Positions 25,443 to 35,178 of a DNA stretch of 64,000 bases are shown here, piece after piece. The position numbers and the translations under genes are program-made. The notes under the pieces are model-generated. The model did not search any database and was not told the DNA's origin. It saw only the letters and a program-made list of their open reading frames with translations. Source of the DNA: JBBSDP01 sp038240605 (GTDB lineage: Bacteria; Planctomycetota; Phycisphaerae; Tepidisphaerales; Tepidisphaeraceae). Location of the stretch: the NCBI GenBank assembly GCA_038240605.1, contig JBBSDP010000022.1, forward strand, positions 11,995 through 75,994, given 5' to 3'. How positions within the stretch are numbered: the stretch's first letter is position 1; each line of letters begins with the position of its first letter.

Positions 25443-28400
25443 TTAGCGATCGGCCTGGCCGGCGGTCTCTAAGAGGGGGCCGTACCGATAATAAACCTCA
25501 AGGGTGAGCGCGCCGATGGCGGTGGTGAAGATGTTCCCCGCCCGCTCGGCCCGCTTCATGCTGATGCGCCACGCCCCATCGCTGGGTCCGCCCCGCTGTT
25601 GCATGCGCACCAGCCCGTCGCGCGTGTAGGCGTTCCAGACCTTCCAGGACCGGCTCTGCATCTGCATCATCGAGAGCGACGCGTAATACCAGTAATACAT
25701 ATCAGGGCGCGAGAGGTCCGGCGGCTCCTGGCCGAGGAAGTCCGTCGCCTCCTTCACCTGCACATCGCTGAGATGCTGGCCGAGGATCATGCGGCAGAAT
25801 GCCATCTCGGCGGTCATCGGCGCAGTCGGGTTCCCGGAGGGAAGGTACGACGCGAGCATGCCGTGCTTACCCATCGTCGCATAGTCGATGTATTTCAGGA
25901 TGCGCTTTCGGTTGGCGTCGGGGATCTCGAAGCCGAGCATCTCGGCGCTGTGCAGGGCCATGATCTCCCAGCCGAAGACGCTGGTATCGCCCGGCTCCCG
26001 CGGCGCGTAACGCCAGCCGCCGGTCTCCGGGTTCTGGCAGGAGAGGATGAACCGCGCGCCGGCGAAGGCGGCATCGGTGTAACGCTGGTCGTGAGTCATT
26101 AGCGCGGCTTCGGCCATGGCGAGCGTGGCGATCCCCTGATCGTAGAGATTTCCATGTGCCGACCCGGGTCCGCGCATATCGGCCGGGCCGCGCAGGTCGC
26201 CGTTGACGTCCTGATTCCTCAGTAGGAAAGCGACGCCACGCTCGACTACCTCGCGATACGGGCCCGTCTTATTGGGCGCGTGATCCTGCGCAAGGAATGC
26301 CAGCAGCGCCAGCGACGTGTAAGCCATGTCATGCGGTGCGCGAGCTCGATGCCCCGCCGGCGCGTCATCGGCGACGTAGGTCCATCGCCCGTCGGGCTCC
26401 TGGAAGCGGGCGAGGTAAGCCAGCGCACGGCCCACCGCCGCCTCCGACTCCTTGGTACCGCCGAGCTTCTCGATCAGCGGTTTGCGCTGCTCGACGGAAC
26501 GCTGGGCGTAAGGTGAATCCGGAGCGGTCAACCGGCCCGGGCCCTGCGATCCGGGAAGCGGCGCGACCGACGCCGCCGGCGTCGCCACGTCATCCGACAT
26601 CAGCAGCGGCCGCCCGCGCTGCGAACCGGGAGGGCCGCTCGCCACCGGCGTAAACCCTTCGCCACCGCGTCCACGGCCACCAGTCAGGCCGGTCGGCGAC
26701 GTGGCGCTCACGTCAACCCTCACGACGCCGGGTCCTTGCTTGACCACGGGGCCGGAAGCCTGGCGCGACACGCTGGCGATCCGTTCGCCGCCCGAAGCCG
26801 AGGGGCCGCCTGTGCCGATCGGAGGCGGAGCGTCCTGCCCGATGCCCGGGTGACCACGCTGTACCGGCAAAGCGATGCGCGGTCCTTCGGCGGCGCTGGC
26901 AAGGGCGGCCGGCGTGCCATCGGGGCCACCAGCCTGGGCCTGTGGGCCGGCGGGGCCACCGCCAATGCGCGGGAGGACAGGAGCAGGCGCCATCGAATTG
27001 TCAGCAACTGGCGGAGCGACCGCGACGGGAACGCCCACGGAAGTGGACGCAGCCGCGATGGCGGCCGAGGGACTTGTGCCGGTCCCCAGTCTTGAGGGAC
27101 TGACCGGAGCACTCGCGCCGGGTTCGCTGGCCGAACCGCCTGCGGGGGGCATCTCATCTGACGCGTTGCTGCGAGCGATGGCCCCGGTCCCCCTGGCGCC
27201 GATGTGCGGGAGGACTGGGTCAATCGTCCCCACCGGTGCCTCGGGAACCGCCGCCGTTGCGCCTGGTGTGCCGACCGAAGCGGCCGGCACAGAACGATGG
27301 CCCGCGGCCGCTGAGATCTCGCTTGCCGAGCCTGGCAATCCATCAAGTCGAGCCGGAGCATTGGCGCCCGAGCCCTGGCCAAGATCCGACGGTCGAGTCC
27401 CCTGTCCGGACGTGCTCGCGATGGCCTGCGGCACGGCGGGTTGAGTCGATGGAACGCCGGAGATCGATGCCGCGTCGGTCAGTGGTTTTTCGGATGACGC
27501 CAGCGAACTCCCGGCGTGCGGCCCGGCGAACTGAACTTCGGGCACCGCCGCCAGTCCGCTTTCGCGGGCGACTGGAGAATTGCCGGACGCTGAGCTACCC
27601 GCGACCAGCGAAGCGGCCTTGTCCCCGGTTCGGGAAGCGACCTGCACCGGCTGGGTGGTCGGGCCCGCAATGGAGCGCGTGGGACCCGCCTGCACCGCAA
27701 CCTCCGACGCGCCGGTCGGACGGGCATCGCCCGTCGGGGCCAGCGGGGACGCCTTCGCAGCCGCGCCACCACTCGCCGAAGCGGTAGGAGAAGCTTCCTC
27801 ACTCTTCTGTTGCGTGCGGGCGGGACCGGCCACGCCAACCCTGGGCGCGGTCACGAGCGCGAGTCCTTTGGTTGCATCGGGAAGCGATTCGGTCGAGGCC
27901 GCAGCGCTCGTGACGCCCCCCACGTGCGGGGCGATGGGTGCGGGGGCCGCGGCCTGGCTTTGGACGTCCGGGTTTGACTGCGGAAGGGCGCCTGCGGCCA
28001 ATGCGCCTGGACCATTTGGCGATCGGCTCGCCGTCGTGGATTCCCGCGGCGCGGCTGCGATGCCCTTCATTTCGGTGGCACTCGCCTGGGCGAGGGGCGA
28101 GGCTTCGGCTTGTTGCCGTTGCCGCTGCGCAGTGGCCACCGGGGCGACCTTCGGCGCGTCCAACGCCGTGGCTTCCGGAGCGGCCTGAGGGGCTGAGTCC
28201 GCTGACGCGGCCGGCTTGAGCGATGGTGCACGCGGCGATGCCTGTGACACCCCGCCCTGTGCCTCAATGGCGGTGCGCGGTGGAGCGGGCAACTCGGTGG
28301 CCGTGGGCGCCGCAGCCGTCGCCTCCGCCACCGAACGCCTTGGGGCCGGCGTCGCCAGTTCCGGCGCGGTCGGGGCATCGGGATGCGCCTCGGCCACGGG

Positions 28401-30428
28401 CGCATGCGCATTGACTCGCGCATTCGCCTGCGGCTGGATCGCGTTTGGCGCCGAGGGTGGCACCACCGCGACGTGTTCGTCCGGCGGAGCGGCGCGGGCA
28501 ACCGACGGCGCGGGCTGCGCAACGGGATCCGCGGCTGGCTTTGCCGTGGGCGAATCAGTGCCCGCAGTCAGGACCTTCGGCTGTGGAAGCGCTATGGGTT
28601 GAGGCACCTCAAGGTGAACCAGTGGTGGAGGCGAGGCCGTTGGGGACTGCTGCGGCTCGGCCGCCGTCAGCGGCTTCGCTTCGCGAGGGAGAGTTACGTG
28701 AACCTCCGGCTGATCGGATCTCGGTGACTCTGCGCGCACCGCCACTTCCGCCATCCGTGGATTGACGGGCGCGACCTGCGGAGCCGCCACTTCGACCTTA
28801 ACGCCGCCGGGCAGATCGGCGCGCGGCGTTTGCACATTGATGGCCGGGGGCGCTGCCAGCGCCTCGGCCTGTGCCGGGCCGGGCTGGCTCGATCGCGAAA
28901 GTTCGGCGGGGGTGCCGGATCGCACCGGCAGATCGGAGCTGAGCGGGTTGCGGATCGCCAGCGCCTCCTGGAGTTCCTTCGGAAGGCTCAGGGCCAGGTC
29001 TAATCCGGTCTCCTTCTTAACGAGCTGGCGCACGTTTGGATTCTGCACCATCACGACGACGAAGCTGAGCGCGAAAGTGATCAGCACGTGAAACAGTAGG
29101 GAAAGCAGCAGGCATTTTTGCAGGAGGCTCAGCCGATGCTCGCCCCATCCGCGCAGGGCCAGGAGCAGTGGGATCAGCACCAAGAGCGAGAGGAGCATCA
29201 CCCACGTGCTGTACCCCAGGTGCGGCAGCGGATGTCCGGTGCGCTGTGCAAACACCTCGCGCGAGTCGGACACGTACAGGTCATAACCCCCGCGCGATCC
29301 TGGGCGATCGGAGCTGAAATAAAGCCGGTATCCGCCCATCCCCAGTGCCGGATCGGCTTCGTTGTCAGCGCTGTTGACCAGTGGCCCCAGGTTTTCCACC
29401 TGTCCAAATCGCCAATCGGCGACGCGGCAGCGATAGATGTCGAACTTGCCGAATCCGCCCGGACGATCCGACGAGAAGTAGAGGAAGTCCCCCGCCGGCG
29501 ACATACAACTCGCCCCCTCGACGTACGGCGTATTGATGCCGGCGATCTCGTACGCGGGCGCAAACGCCAGCGCGGGCGCCGCGGGCTGAGATGTTGGAGA
29601 CTCGGACGGCTGCGTCGCCGGCTGTGTGCCCGGAGTCGCTTCGGCCGATGCGAGGCCGGGCGACGCCGACACTTCTTCCGATGGCTGGGTGGAGGGCTGC
29701 GTGGAGGGTAGATTGGCTGCGATGGCCGCCGCGGGGATGTCCGCCTCGGCGATCCAGAGGTCGTAGTCGGTCGTCTCGGTTTCGCGGATCGTGGCGCGCC
29801 ACGATTCCTTCTGCGCCCGCAGCGCTGCCTTGCGGTTGGTCGCGAAGATCAGGTGCGTGCCGTCGGGCGTCGGGTCGGGACTGAACTCGTTGAACTCGCC
29901 GTTGACCGATGGGCCCAGATTGAACGGCGTTCCCCATGAGCCGTCGGCGCCACGCGACGATGCCCAGATGTCGTACCCACCAAGCCCACCCGGGCGGTCG
30001 GAATAGAACAGGAGGAAGCGGCCGTCGGCGGTCACGCGCGGGCCAAGGTCGTCGCTCGGACCCTTGAGCGATTCGATCAGCTTCGCCTCACCCCAGATGC
30101 TGTGCGCGCGGACGCTTCGATAGATGTGCGCGCCGGCGCCGGGCTTGCCGCGGACGAAATACAGCTCGTTACCGTCGGGCGAGATCGACGGCTCATACTC
30201 CTGGCCTTCGGTATTGAACGTGGATCCAAGCGCCTTCGGCAACGACCACATCACTTCGCGCACACGCGCCTCGGAATCCGCAACGCGGATCACCCCGCCA
30301 TCCGTCCAGACCTTCTTCCCCATGAACCAGTAGGTCGACCCTGCCCCCAACGCCGCGAGCGCAACTACTCCGAACACCCATCGAAAGACGTGCGACCGTC
30401 GAGGTTTCGTGGCGTTTTCGTCGTTCAT
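25443..30428 (-). CDS. Giant PD40 propeller - TolA/TonB-like helix - alpha/alpha-toroid protein
   Basis: A 1661-residue protein. TM1 is at about 14-36. A PD40 propeller follows (about 75-390) with repeats such as EPSISPDGNELYFVRG, LFYSDRPGGLGGYDIW, LYFSSDRPGGFGKFDIYRC and LYFSSDRPGSRGGYDLYV, interrupted by a Gln/Pro/Thr tract (240-285). TM2 (405-426) and TM3 (438-461) come next. TM3 has S443-x3-H447 in LLSLLFHVLITFAL, the motif by which TolA and TonB helices engage TolQR or ExbBD. Residues about 463-1307 are an Ala/Pro/Ser/Gly-rich linker. Residues about 1310-1655 form a squalene-cyclase-like alpha/alpha toroid (EPDGRWTYV, GGWRYAPREPGD). It starts six bases after the exbD-like gene. I infer an inner-membrane, ExbBD-energised protein acting across the periplasm. 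Its toroid substrate is unknown. Confidence 0.85.
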   Translation of the reverse strand: MNDENATKPRRSHVFRWVFGVVALAALGAGSTYWFMGKKVWTDGGVIRVADSEARVREVMWSLPKALGSTFNTEGQEYEPSISPDGNELYFVRGKPGAGAHIYRSVRAHSIWGEAKLIESLKGPSDDLGPRVTADGRFLLFYSDRPGGLGGYDIWASSRGADGSWGTPFNLGPSVNGEFNEFSPDPTPDGTHLIFATNRKAALRAQKESWRATIRETETTDYDLWIAEADIPAAAIAANLPSTQPSTQPSEEVSASPGLASAEATPGTQPATQPSESPTSQPAAPALAFAPAYEIAGINTPYVEGASCMSPAGDFLYFSSDRPGGFGKFDIYRCRVADWRFGQVENLGPLVNSADNEADPALGMGGYRLYFSSDRPGSRGGYDLYVSDSREVFAQRTGHPLPHLGYSTWVMLLSLLVLIPLLLALRGWGEHRLSLLQKCLLLSLLFHVLITFALSFVVVMVQNPNVRQLVKKETGLDLALSLPKELQEALAIRNPLSSDLPVRSGTPAELSRSSQPGPAQAEALAAPPAINVQTPRADLPGGVKVEVAAPQVAPVNPRMAEVAVRAESPRSDQPEVHVTLPREAKPLTAAEPQQSPTASPPPLVHLEVPQPIALPQPKVLTAGTDSPTAKPAADPVAQPAPSVARAAPPDEHVAVVPPSAPNAIQPQANARVNAHAPVAEAHPDAPTAPELATPAPRRSVAEATAAAPTATELPAPPRTAIEAQGGVSQASPRAPSLKPAASADSAPQAAPEATALDAPKVAPVATAQRQRQQAEASPLAQASATEMKGIAAAPRESTTASRSPNGPGALAAGALPQSNPDVQSQAAAPAPIAPHVGGVTSAAASTESLPDATKGLALVTAPRVGVAGPARTQQKSEEASPTASASGGAAAKASPLAPTGDARPTGASEVAVQAGPTRSIAGPTTQPVQVASRTGDKAASLVAGSSASGNSPVARESGLAAVPEVQFAGPHAGSSLASSEKPLTDAASISGVPSTQPAVPQAIASTSGQGTRPSDLGQGSGANAPARLDGLPGSASEISAAAGHRSVPAASVGTPGATAAVPEAPVGTIDPVLPHIGARGTGAIARSNASDEMPPAGGSASEPGASAPVSPSRLGTGTSPSAAIAAASTSVGVPVAVAPPVADNSMAPAPVLPRIGGGPAGPQAQAGGPDGTPAALASAAEGPRIALPVQRGHPGIGQDAPPPIGTGGPSASGGERIASVSRQASGPVVKQGPGVVRVDVSATSPTGLTGGRGRGGEGFTPVASGPPGSQRGRPLLMSDDVATPAASVAPLPGSQGPGRLTAPDSPYAQRSVEQRKPLIEKLGGTKESEAAVGRALAYLARFQEPDGRWTYVADDAPAGHRARAPHDMAYTSLALLAFLAQDHAPNKTGPYREVVERGVAFLLRNQDVNGDLRGPADMRGPGSAHGNLYDQGIATLAMAEAALMTHDQRYTDAAFAGARFILSCQNPETGGWRYAPREPGDTSVFGWEIMALHSAEMLGFEIPDANRKRILKYIDYATMGKHGMLASYLPSGNPTAPMTAEMAFCRMILGQHLSDVQVKEATDFLGQEPPDLSRPDMYYWYYASLSMMQMQSRSWKVWNAYTRDGLVRMQQRGGPSDGAWRISMKRAERAGNIFTTAIGALTLEVYYRYGPLLETAGQADR

Positions 30429-30434
30429 CGTTTT

Positions 30435-30869
30435 TTACCGTTCTGGCGCGGGTGCTTGTGCGTCTTCGACGTAAACGATCTTCGCCTCCCCCACGCCGGC
30501 CTTGCGGCAGAGGCGAGTGACGTCGGCAAAGTTGCGCATGATCGTCCGCTCGTCGGCGCGGACGATGACGGCGGTCGTCGGGCTGCCGCTGATCGTGCCG
30601 CTCAACAGGTGGCCGAGGGCGGCGTCATCGTAGGTCTTGCCGTTGACCACCTTCGTCCCATCCTGGCGGATATTGATGATCAGTTGCTTGGGCGGCGCGG
30701 AGATCGGCGTGAATTGCGACGCGTGCGGAAGCTGCACCGCCAGCTCCTTCTCCACCTGGGCGAACGTCGTCGCACACATAAAGAAGATGAGCAGGTTGAA
30801 GACCATGTCGGTCAGCGGGACCAGGTTGTACGGCTCCTCGCCTTCGCCCATCGGGTCGCGGATGCGCAT
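30435..30869 (-). CDS. ExbD/TolR-family biopolymer transport protein
   Basis: A 144-residue protein with one N-terminal helix. NLVPLTDMVFNLLIFFMCAT carries Asp21, the proton-path residue of ExbD/TolR. The periplasmic domain shows QLIINIRQDGTKVVNGKTYD and AVIVRADERTIMRNFADVTR. The family forms a proton-driven motor with ExbB/TolQ and energises TonB or TolA across the periplasm. It lies 15 bases after the exbB-like gene and six bases before the giant PD40/toroid gene, so all three are probably one operon. Confidence 0.93.
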   Translation of the reverse strand: MRIRDPMGEGEEPYNLVPLTDMVFNLLIFFMCATTFAQVEKELAVQLPHASQFTPISAPPKQLIINIRQDGTKVVNGKTYDDAALGHLLSGTISGSPTTAVIVRADERTIMRNFADVTRLCRKAGVGEAKIVYVEDAQAPAPER

Positions 30870-30884
30870 CGTCTCGGCTCCTCG

Positions 30885-31715
30885 CTAAAGCGTGCTGGTC
30901 ACCCGCAGTTCCGCGTCCGACTCGGCATTGAAGCCGTACTCGTCGGAGAACTCTGCCAGCTCATCGTTGAGCTCGGAAACAAGGCGTTCGATCCGGCCGA
31001 CGAAGAAGTAGTAAAAGAGCGTGACGACAATCGCGACGGCCAGGCCGCCGAAGGTGTTGACCATCGCCTCATAAATGCCGGTGGAGAGCTGATCGACGCG
31101 TCCGACGCCCGCCACCGCTGCCACCTGGAAGGCCTTGATCATCCCGGAGATCGTCCCGATCAGGCCCAGCAAGGTCGCGACGCTGCCCAGCGCGTAAAGG
31201 AACCGCATGTTGCGGCGTAATTTCAGCGCTTCGTTGCCGCCGGAGTCTTCGATCGCCTTCTCCGCCGCGGTGAACCCGCGGGGCAGCCGTTTGATGCCGG
31301 CAGCGATCATCCGGGCGATCGGGGAATCGTGAGCGCGGCAGTACTGGAGGGCCGCCTCACGGTCGTCGCGAAGGTCGCGGAAGACGTTGCGGAGACCGGG
31401 AATGAACCCGGACGGGATCACGCTGTTGCGGCGAAGGGCGAAGAAGCGCTCGATGATGATCGTCACCGCCAGCACGCTGCACAATGCCAGCGGGTACATG
31501 AAAAACCCGCCCTTGAAGAACATCTCATAGACGGAGATCTTCGGAGCGACGGCGTTTGCCGCAGGTTGGGTTGACGCCGCCGCCGCGCCGTCGCCCGCCG
31601 GAGCGGCCTCCTGCGCCGTCGCGCGCACCGCTCCCGCCATGAACAGTACCGCGCCGAGCACCGCCGGCGCCAGCCGCCACTTCCCCCCTGCACGTTTTGA
31701 ACTCACAAGCCGCAT
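30885..31715 (-). CDS. ExbB/TolQ/MotA-family proton channel protein
   Basis: A 276-residue inner-membrane protein. An N-terminal signal-like segment and an ASTQPAANA tract precede three helices (about residues 72-90, 174-198 and 220-240). TM2 contains SVATLLGLIGTISGMIKAF and TM3 NTFGGLAVAIVVTLFYY, which carry the Thr residues of the TolQ/ExbB ion path. The cytoplasmic loop includes SGGNEALKLRRNMRFL. It pairs with the downstream ExbD-like protein. A TPR-protein gene lies 54 bases upstream in the same direction. Confidence 0.93.
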   Translation of the reverse strand: MRLVSSKRAGGKWRLAPAVLGAVLFMAGAVRATAQEAAPAGDGAAAASTQPAANAVAPKISVYEMFFKGGFFMYPLALCSVLAVTIIIERFFALRRNSVIPSGFIPGLRNVFRDLRDDREAALQYCRAHDSPIARMIAAGIKRLPRGFTAAEKAIEDSGGNEALKLRRNMRFLYALGSVATLLGLIGTISGMIKAFQVAAVAGVGRVDQLSTGIYEAMVNTFGGLAVAIVVTLFYYFFVGRIERLVSELNDELAEFSDEYGFNAESDAELRVTSTL

Positions 31716-31769
31716 GCTGGATCCTTCATGGTTAGGTACGACTGAGACGCTACGGAGGACGCGGAAAAA

Positions 31770-34700
31770 CTACGAGCCTTTGATCGTCTTGAGGCGGTCC
31801 TGGGCGAGACCTGCTTCGGGCGCGTCTTTGTATTTCGTCACGAGCTGCGTGTACTGCTGCTTCGCCTGATCGAGCTGCTTGAGCTGCTCGAACGCACGGC
31901 CGGCCTCGAACAGGGCTCGCGCGGACCACTTCGGATACGCGTAAACGTCCTCCACCGCGAGCAGCGCGGGAATCGCCTGCTCGAACTTCTGTTCGGCGAG
32001 GTAGGTTTCTCCCGTCTGGAACTGCGCCCGGGCGGCGGTCTCTCCGTTCGTGGAGGCGATCACCTTTTGATATGCGCCGCGGGCGTCATCGTATTTCTTC
32101 AGGTTCTCTAGCGCCCAACCGACCCCGAACTGCGCGCGATAAGCGAACGAATCCTTGGGATACTTCTGAAGGAACTGCTGATCTGTCGCGAGCGAGGCGT
32201 CGAAGCGATTTTGTGCCGCCTGCACTTCGGCCAACTTCAACATCGCCACGGGAGCGTCCTTGTGGTCGGGATGCCTGGCGAGCAGATCGGCGAGCGTCTT
32301 TTCCGCAACATCCATCGTGCCGGCGTCCGCGGCGGCCAACCCCGCTTGAAGCATCGCGGAAGGCGCGAGCTCATCGTCCGGATGCCTGGCGGCAAAGTCT
32401 CCGAACGCGACCGCGGCCTTGTCGGACTTGTTCAACTTCTGATAGCACCAGGCGAGACGATAGGCCGCGGCAGACTGGATCTTGGCGTCGGCCGAGGTAT
32501 CGGCCACCACGGCTTCGAGTAGTGGCGTCGATTCTTCATATTTCTTGTCGGCGTACAGCAACTCGGCCAGCTCGGTGCGAACCGCCGGAGCCAGCTTGCT
32601 GTCGGCATGGTTCTTAATGAGTCGTCGGTAGGTTTCGGCGGCGGCGGCGTTGTCCTTCTGGCCGCGCTGTGCCCAGGCAAGATCATAAAGGACGGTATCG
32701 CTGGCCTTGGGGTCTTTGGCCAGCTCCGCAAGCATCTTGGCGGACTCCTCTCCCTTCCCCTGCGACGCGAGGATGGACGCCGCGAGCTGACGGGCCTTGA
32801 TCGCGTTGGGGCTCTCCGGATGAGCGGCGGTGAACCTCTGAAGTGCAGTGAGGGCGGGATCGGCGCTACCCGCCTCCTTCAGCGCTACGCCCTGCTGAAA
32901 CGCCGCATCGGCCGCCAATGGGTGAGCGGCGTACGTCTGCGCCATTTCACCCCAGGTGGCAGCGGCCTGTGGGTACTTCTTAGCGTCGTAGTCGACCCAG
33001 CCGAGCAGATAGCTCGCTGGCGCCGCCACCTCGGCCGGCGGCTTTGCCGCCAGCGCCTTGCCGAGCGAGGCGCGGGCCGCGTCCCCCTGCCCGGCCTTGT
33101 ACTGAAGCTGCCCTAACTCGAACAGCCCGCGCTGCACCCAGGGAGAGTCGGCGGCGGGCGATTGTGCCAGCGCGGTCAGCGTCACCTGGGCGCCGGCCGC
33201 GTCCCCGCCGCGCATTTGGGCCAGTCCGAGTTTGAACTGCGCCTCGCGCTTGTCCCCTTTGGCGGCCGTAACGAACTGCTTGAGCGCCGCGGCCGCTTCC
33301 GTGTTCTTCCCCTGCTGGAGCTGCGCGTCGCCCAGCAGGAAGATCGCCGGCTGCAAATCGTCCGCCTGAGCCACGCGCGGGTCAGCCGCCAGCGGCTGCA
33401 ACCGCTCTACCGCCCTGGGATAGTTGCCGGCGAAGTATTCACACTGGCCCGCGCGAAGCTTGAAGCGAAGCTGCCGGGTCTCGTCCTTCGTCGACGCCGC
33501 CAGTGCATCGAATGCCTTTTCCGCCTCTGGATATTTGACGAGGAGGAAAAGGTTCTCCGCGTCGAGCTCCGCCACCGGCGCGCCCAGGTCGCCCGGGGCG
33601 GCTGACAGCTTGGCAAACTGTTCGCAAACGGCGTGGCTTGCGTCGTACTTGCTCAGCTTGTGCAGGCAGAACGCCTCGCGGTAAAGCGCTTCGGGCAATT
33701 GCGGGCTCTTGGGATACCGCGTCGCCAGCGCCTCGAACTCCCTGGCTGCGTCGTCAAACTTCGTCAGCTCCATCAGGCAGACGGCCCGGTCAAGCAGTAC
33801 CTGACTGAGGTTGGCCGGCGGTGGCTGCGTCTTCGCCAGGGCATCAAGCGTTGCGCGGGCGGCGTCGAATTTCTTGTCGGTAATGTCGCATTGCGCTAAG
33901 CCGTACTGCGCTTCGGCAGCGCGGCTGGGATCGTCCTTCACGACCTCCGCCAGCGTCGAGCGCGCGTCGGCGGTCTTGCCGGCGGCCAGGGCGGCCAGGC
34001 CGAGCTGAAGCTTCGCCGGCTTGGCGTAGGCGCTGGTCGGGAAATCCTTCACGACCGACCCGAGCGGCTGAAGGGACGCTTCGTATTTCCCGCCCTTGTA
34101 GAGCGCGAGGCCGAGGCTATACAGCGCGTCCGCCTTTCGCGTCTCGGGCGCGGTGGCAACCATCTGGCGGTACCGCTCGGCCGCCTCGGCAAATTTCCCC
34201 TGCGCTTCCAGGGCCTGTCCGGCGAGCAGCTCGGCGTCGAGCTGATAGCGCGAGTTCGGATAATCCTTCACGAGTTTTTCGAGACTCTGAACGGCTTCGG
34301 CATTCTGACCATTTTGCTTCTGGGACAGGGCAAGGAAGTAAACCGCCGTCGCCCCCTGCTCGCTCTTGGGATACTGCTGGAGAAACGCGGTGCAGGCATC
34401 GGCGGCCTCCTTCGGTTTCCCGGCCAGGTAGAGCGTCTGGGCGCGATAGAGCGCACCCTGTTCGGCCTGTTTGCTCTTGGGATATTTCTCAGCCAGCTCC
34501 GCCAGGTCCTTCAGGGCTGCGTCGTACTGCTTATCGGACAGCTCGCAATACCCCAGGAGCGCGAGCGCCTCGTCGCGTTGGTCGAACTTCGCGTCCGTCA
34601 GAACCTGGCGAAGCTGCGTGATCGCCGGCTGAAATTCGCCGAGGCGGTAATGACAGATGGCCAGCGCATAGCGAGCGGCGGTTGCCTCCGGGTGATCGGG

Positions 34701-34937
34701 ATTCTCCTTGAGGAATTGTCCGTACTGATCGCCCGCCAGCTTGAAGAGGCTGCGCTGAAACAGGCCGTTGGCCGCCATCAGCTTCTTGGTGGCAGCATCG
34801 ACCGGTTGCCCGGCGGCGACGCTCGCAGGCTCGTCGGCGGCGGCGCGTGCACTCGATGCGATGGGAAGCGCGACGACCGAAAATCCAAGCAGGGAACGAA
34901 AACAAACCAGCCGCCAATCCATTAGCTCGCGATGCAT
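31770..34937 (-). CDS. Large exported TPR-repeat protein
   Basis: A 1055-residue protein with an N-terminal signal segment (LGFSVVALPIASSARAAADE) followed almost entirely by tetratricopeptide repeats of about 34 residues from residue 45 to the end. Examples are YPKSKQAEQGALYRAQTLYL, YPNSRYQLDAELLAGQALEA and YPKDSFAYRAQFGVGWALEN. Roughly 25-30 units can be counted by eye. TPR proteins of this Tol-associated type (YbgF/CpoB-like) often serve as periplasmic scaffolds. It is the gene immediately before the exbB-like gene and most likely belongs to the same envelope complex. Confidence 0.9.
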   Translation of the reverse strand: MHRELMDWRLVCFRSLLGFSVVALPIASSARAAADEPASVAAGQPVDAATKKLMAANGLFQRSLFKLAGDQYGQFLKENPDHPEATAARYALAICHYRLGEFQPAITQLRQVLTDAKFDQRDEALALLGYCELSDKQYDAALKDLAELAEKYPKSKQAEQGALYRAQTLYLAGKPKEAADACTAFLQQYPKSEQGATAVYFLALSQKQNGQNAEAVQSLEKLVKDYPNSRYQLDAELLAGQALEAQGKFAEAAERYRQMVATAPETRKADALYSLGLALYKGGKYEASLQPLGSVVKDFPTSAYAKPAKLQLGLAALAAGKTADARSTLAEVVKDDPSRAAEAQYGLAQCDITDKKFDAARATLDALAKTQPPPANLSQVLLDRAVCLMELTKFDDAAREFEALATRYPKSPQLPEALYREAFCLHKLSKYDASHAVCEQFAKLSAAPGDLGAPVAELDAENLFLLVKYPEAEKAFDALAASTKDETRQLRFKLRAGQCEYFAGNYPRAVERLQPLAADPRVAQADDLQPAIFLLGDAQLQQGKNTEAAAALKQFVTAAKGDKREAQFKLGLAQMRGGDAAGAQVTLTALAQSPAADSPWVQRGLFELGQLQYKAGQGDAARASLGKALAAKPPAEVAAPASYLLGWVDYDAKKYPQAAATWGEMAQTYAAHPLAADAAFQQGVALKEAGSADPALTALQRFTAAHPESPNAIKARQLAASILASQGKGEESAKMLAELAKDPKASDTVLYDLAWAQRGQKDNAAAAETYRRLIKNHADSKLAPAVRTELAELLYADKKYEESTPLLEAVVADTSADAKIQSAAAYRLAWCYQKLNKSDKAAVAFGDFAARHPDDELAPSAMLQAGLAAADAGTMDVAEKTLADLLARHPDHKDAPVAMLKLAEVQAAQNRFDASLATDQQFLQKYPKDSFAYRAQFGVGWALENLKKYDDARGAYQKVIASTNGETAARAQFQTGETYLAEQKFEQAIPALLAVEDVYAYPKWSARALFEAGRAFEQLKQLDQAKQQYTQLVTKYKDAPEAGLAQDRLKTIKGS

Positions 34938-35130
34938 GCGACCTCCAAGGGACGGCGCCGGCTCCGTTCACCACTGCCCGTCTACACCAAACAACACGAC
35001 TGCCCAGCCCGCCCGCGATCCCGCGATATGTGTAGTTACCCCGTGGTGGGAGTCAAGTTGAACGCCGGTTAATCCTAATATAACCGCCAAGGTGACACGC
35101 TCGCGGGGTTTTGCGCCTTATTTGTTTGTT

Positions 35131-35176
35131 GTGGTGTGGGCGCCGTTTCTCACACCACGGGCACACCTCGCCCGTG
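35131..35176. terminator. Hairpin with palindromic-repeat-like core
   Basis: Arms GTGGTGTG (35131-35138) and CACACCAC (35151-35158) are directly followed by ACGGGCACACCTCGCCCGTG, a degraded version of the GCACGGGCG element found at 18678 and 47224. The structure lies just past the stop of the HEAT-repeat gene on the minus strand. Confidence 0.5.
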
Positions 35177-35178
35177 CA

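Noticed and set aside
26720..28600. Several long Arg/Pro-rich frames on both strands within the giant PD40/toroid gene
   Set aside because: They mirror the Ala/Pro-rich linker of the real gene and have no start context or domain.
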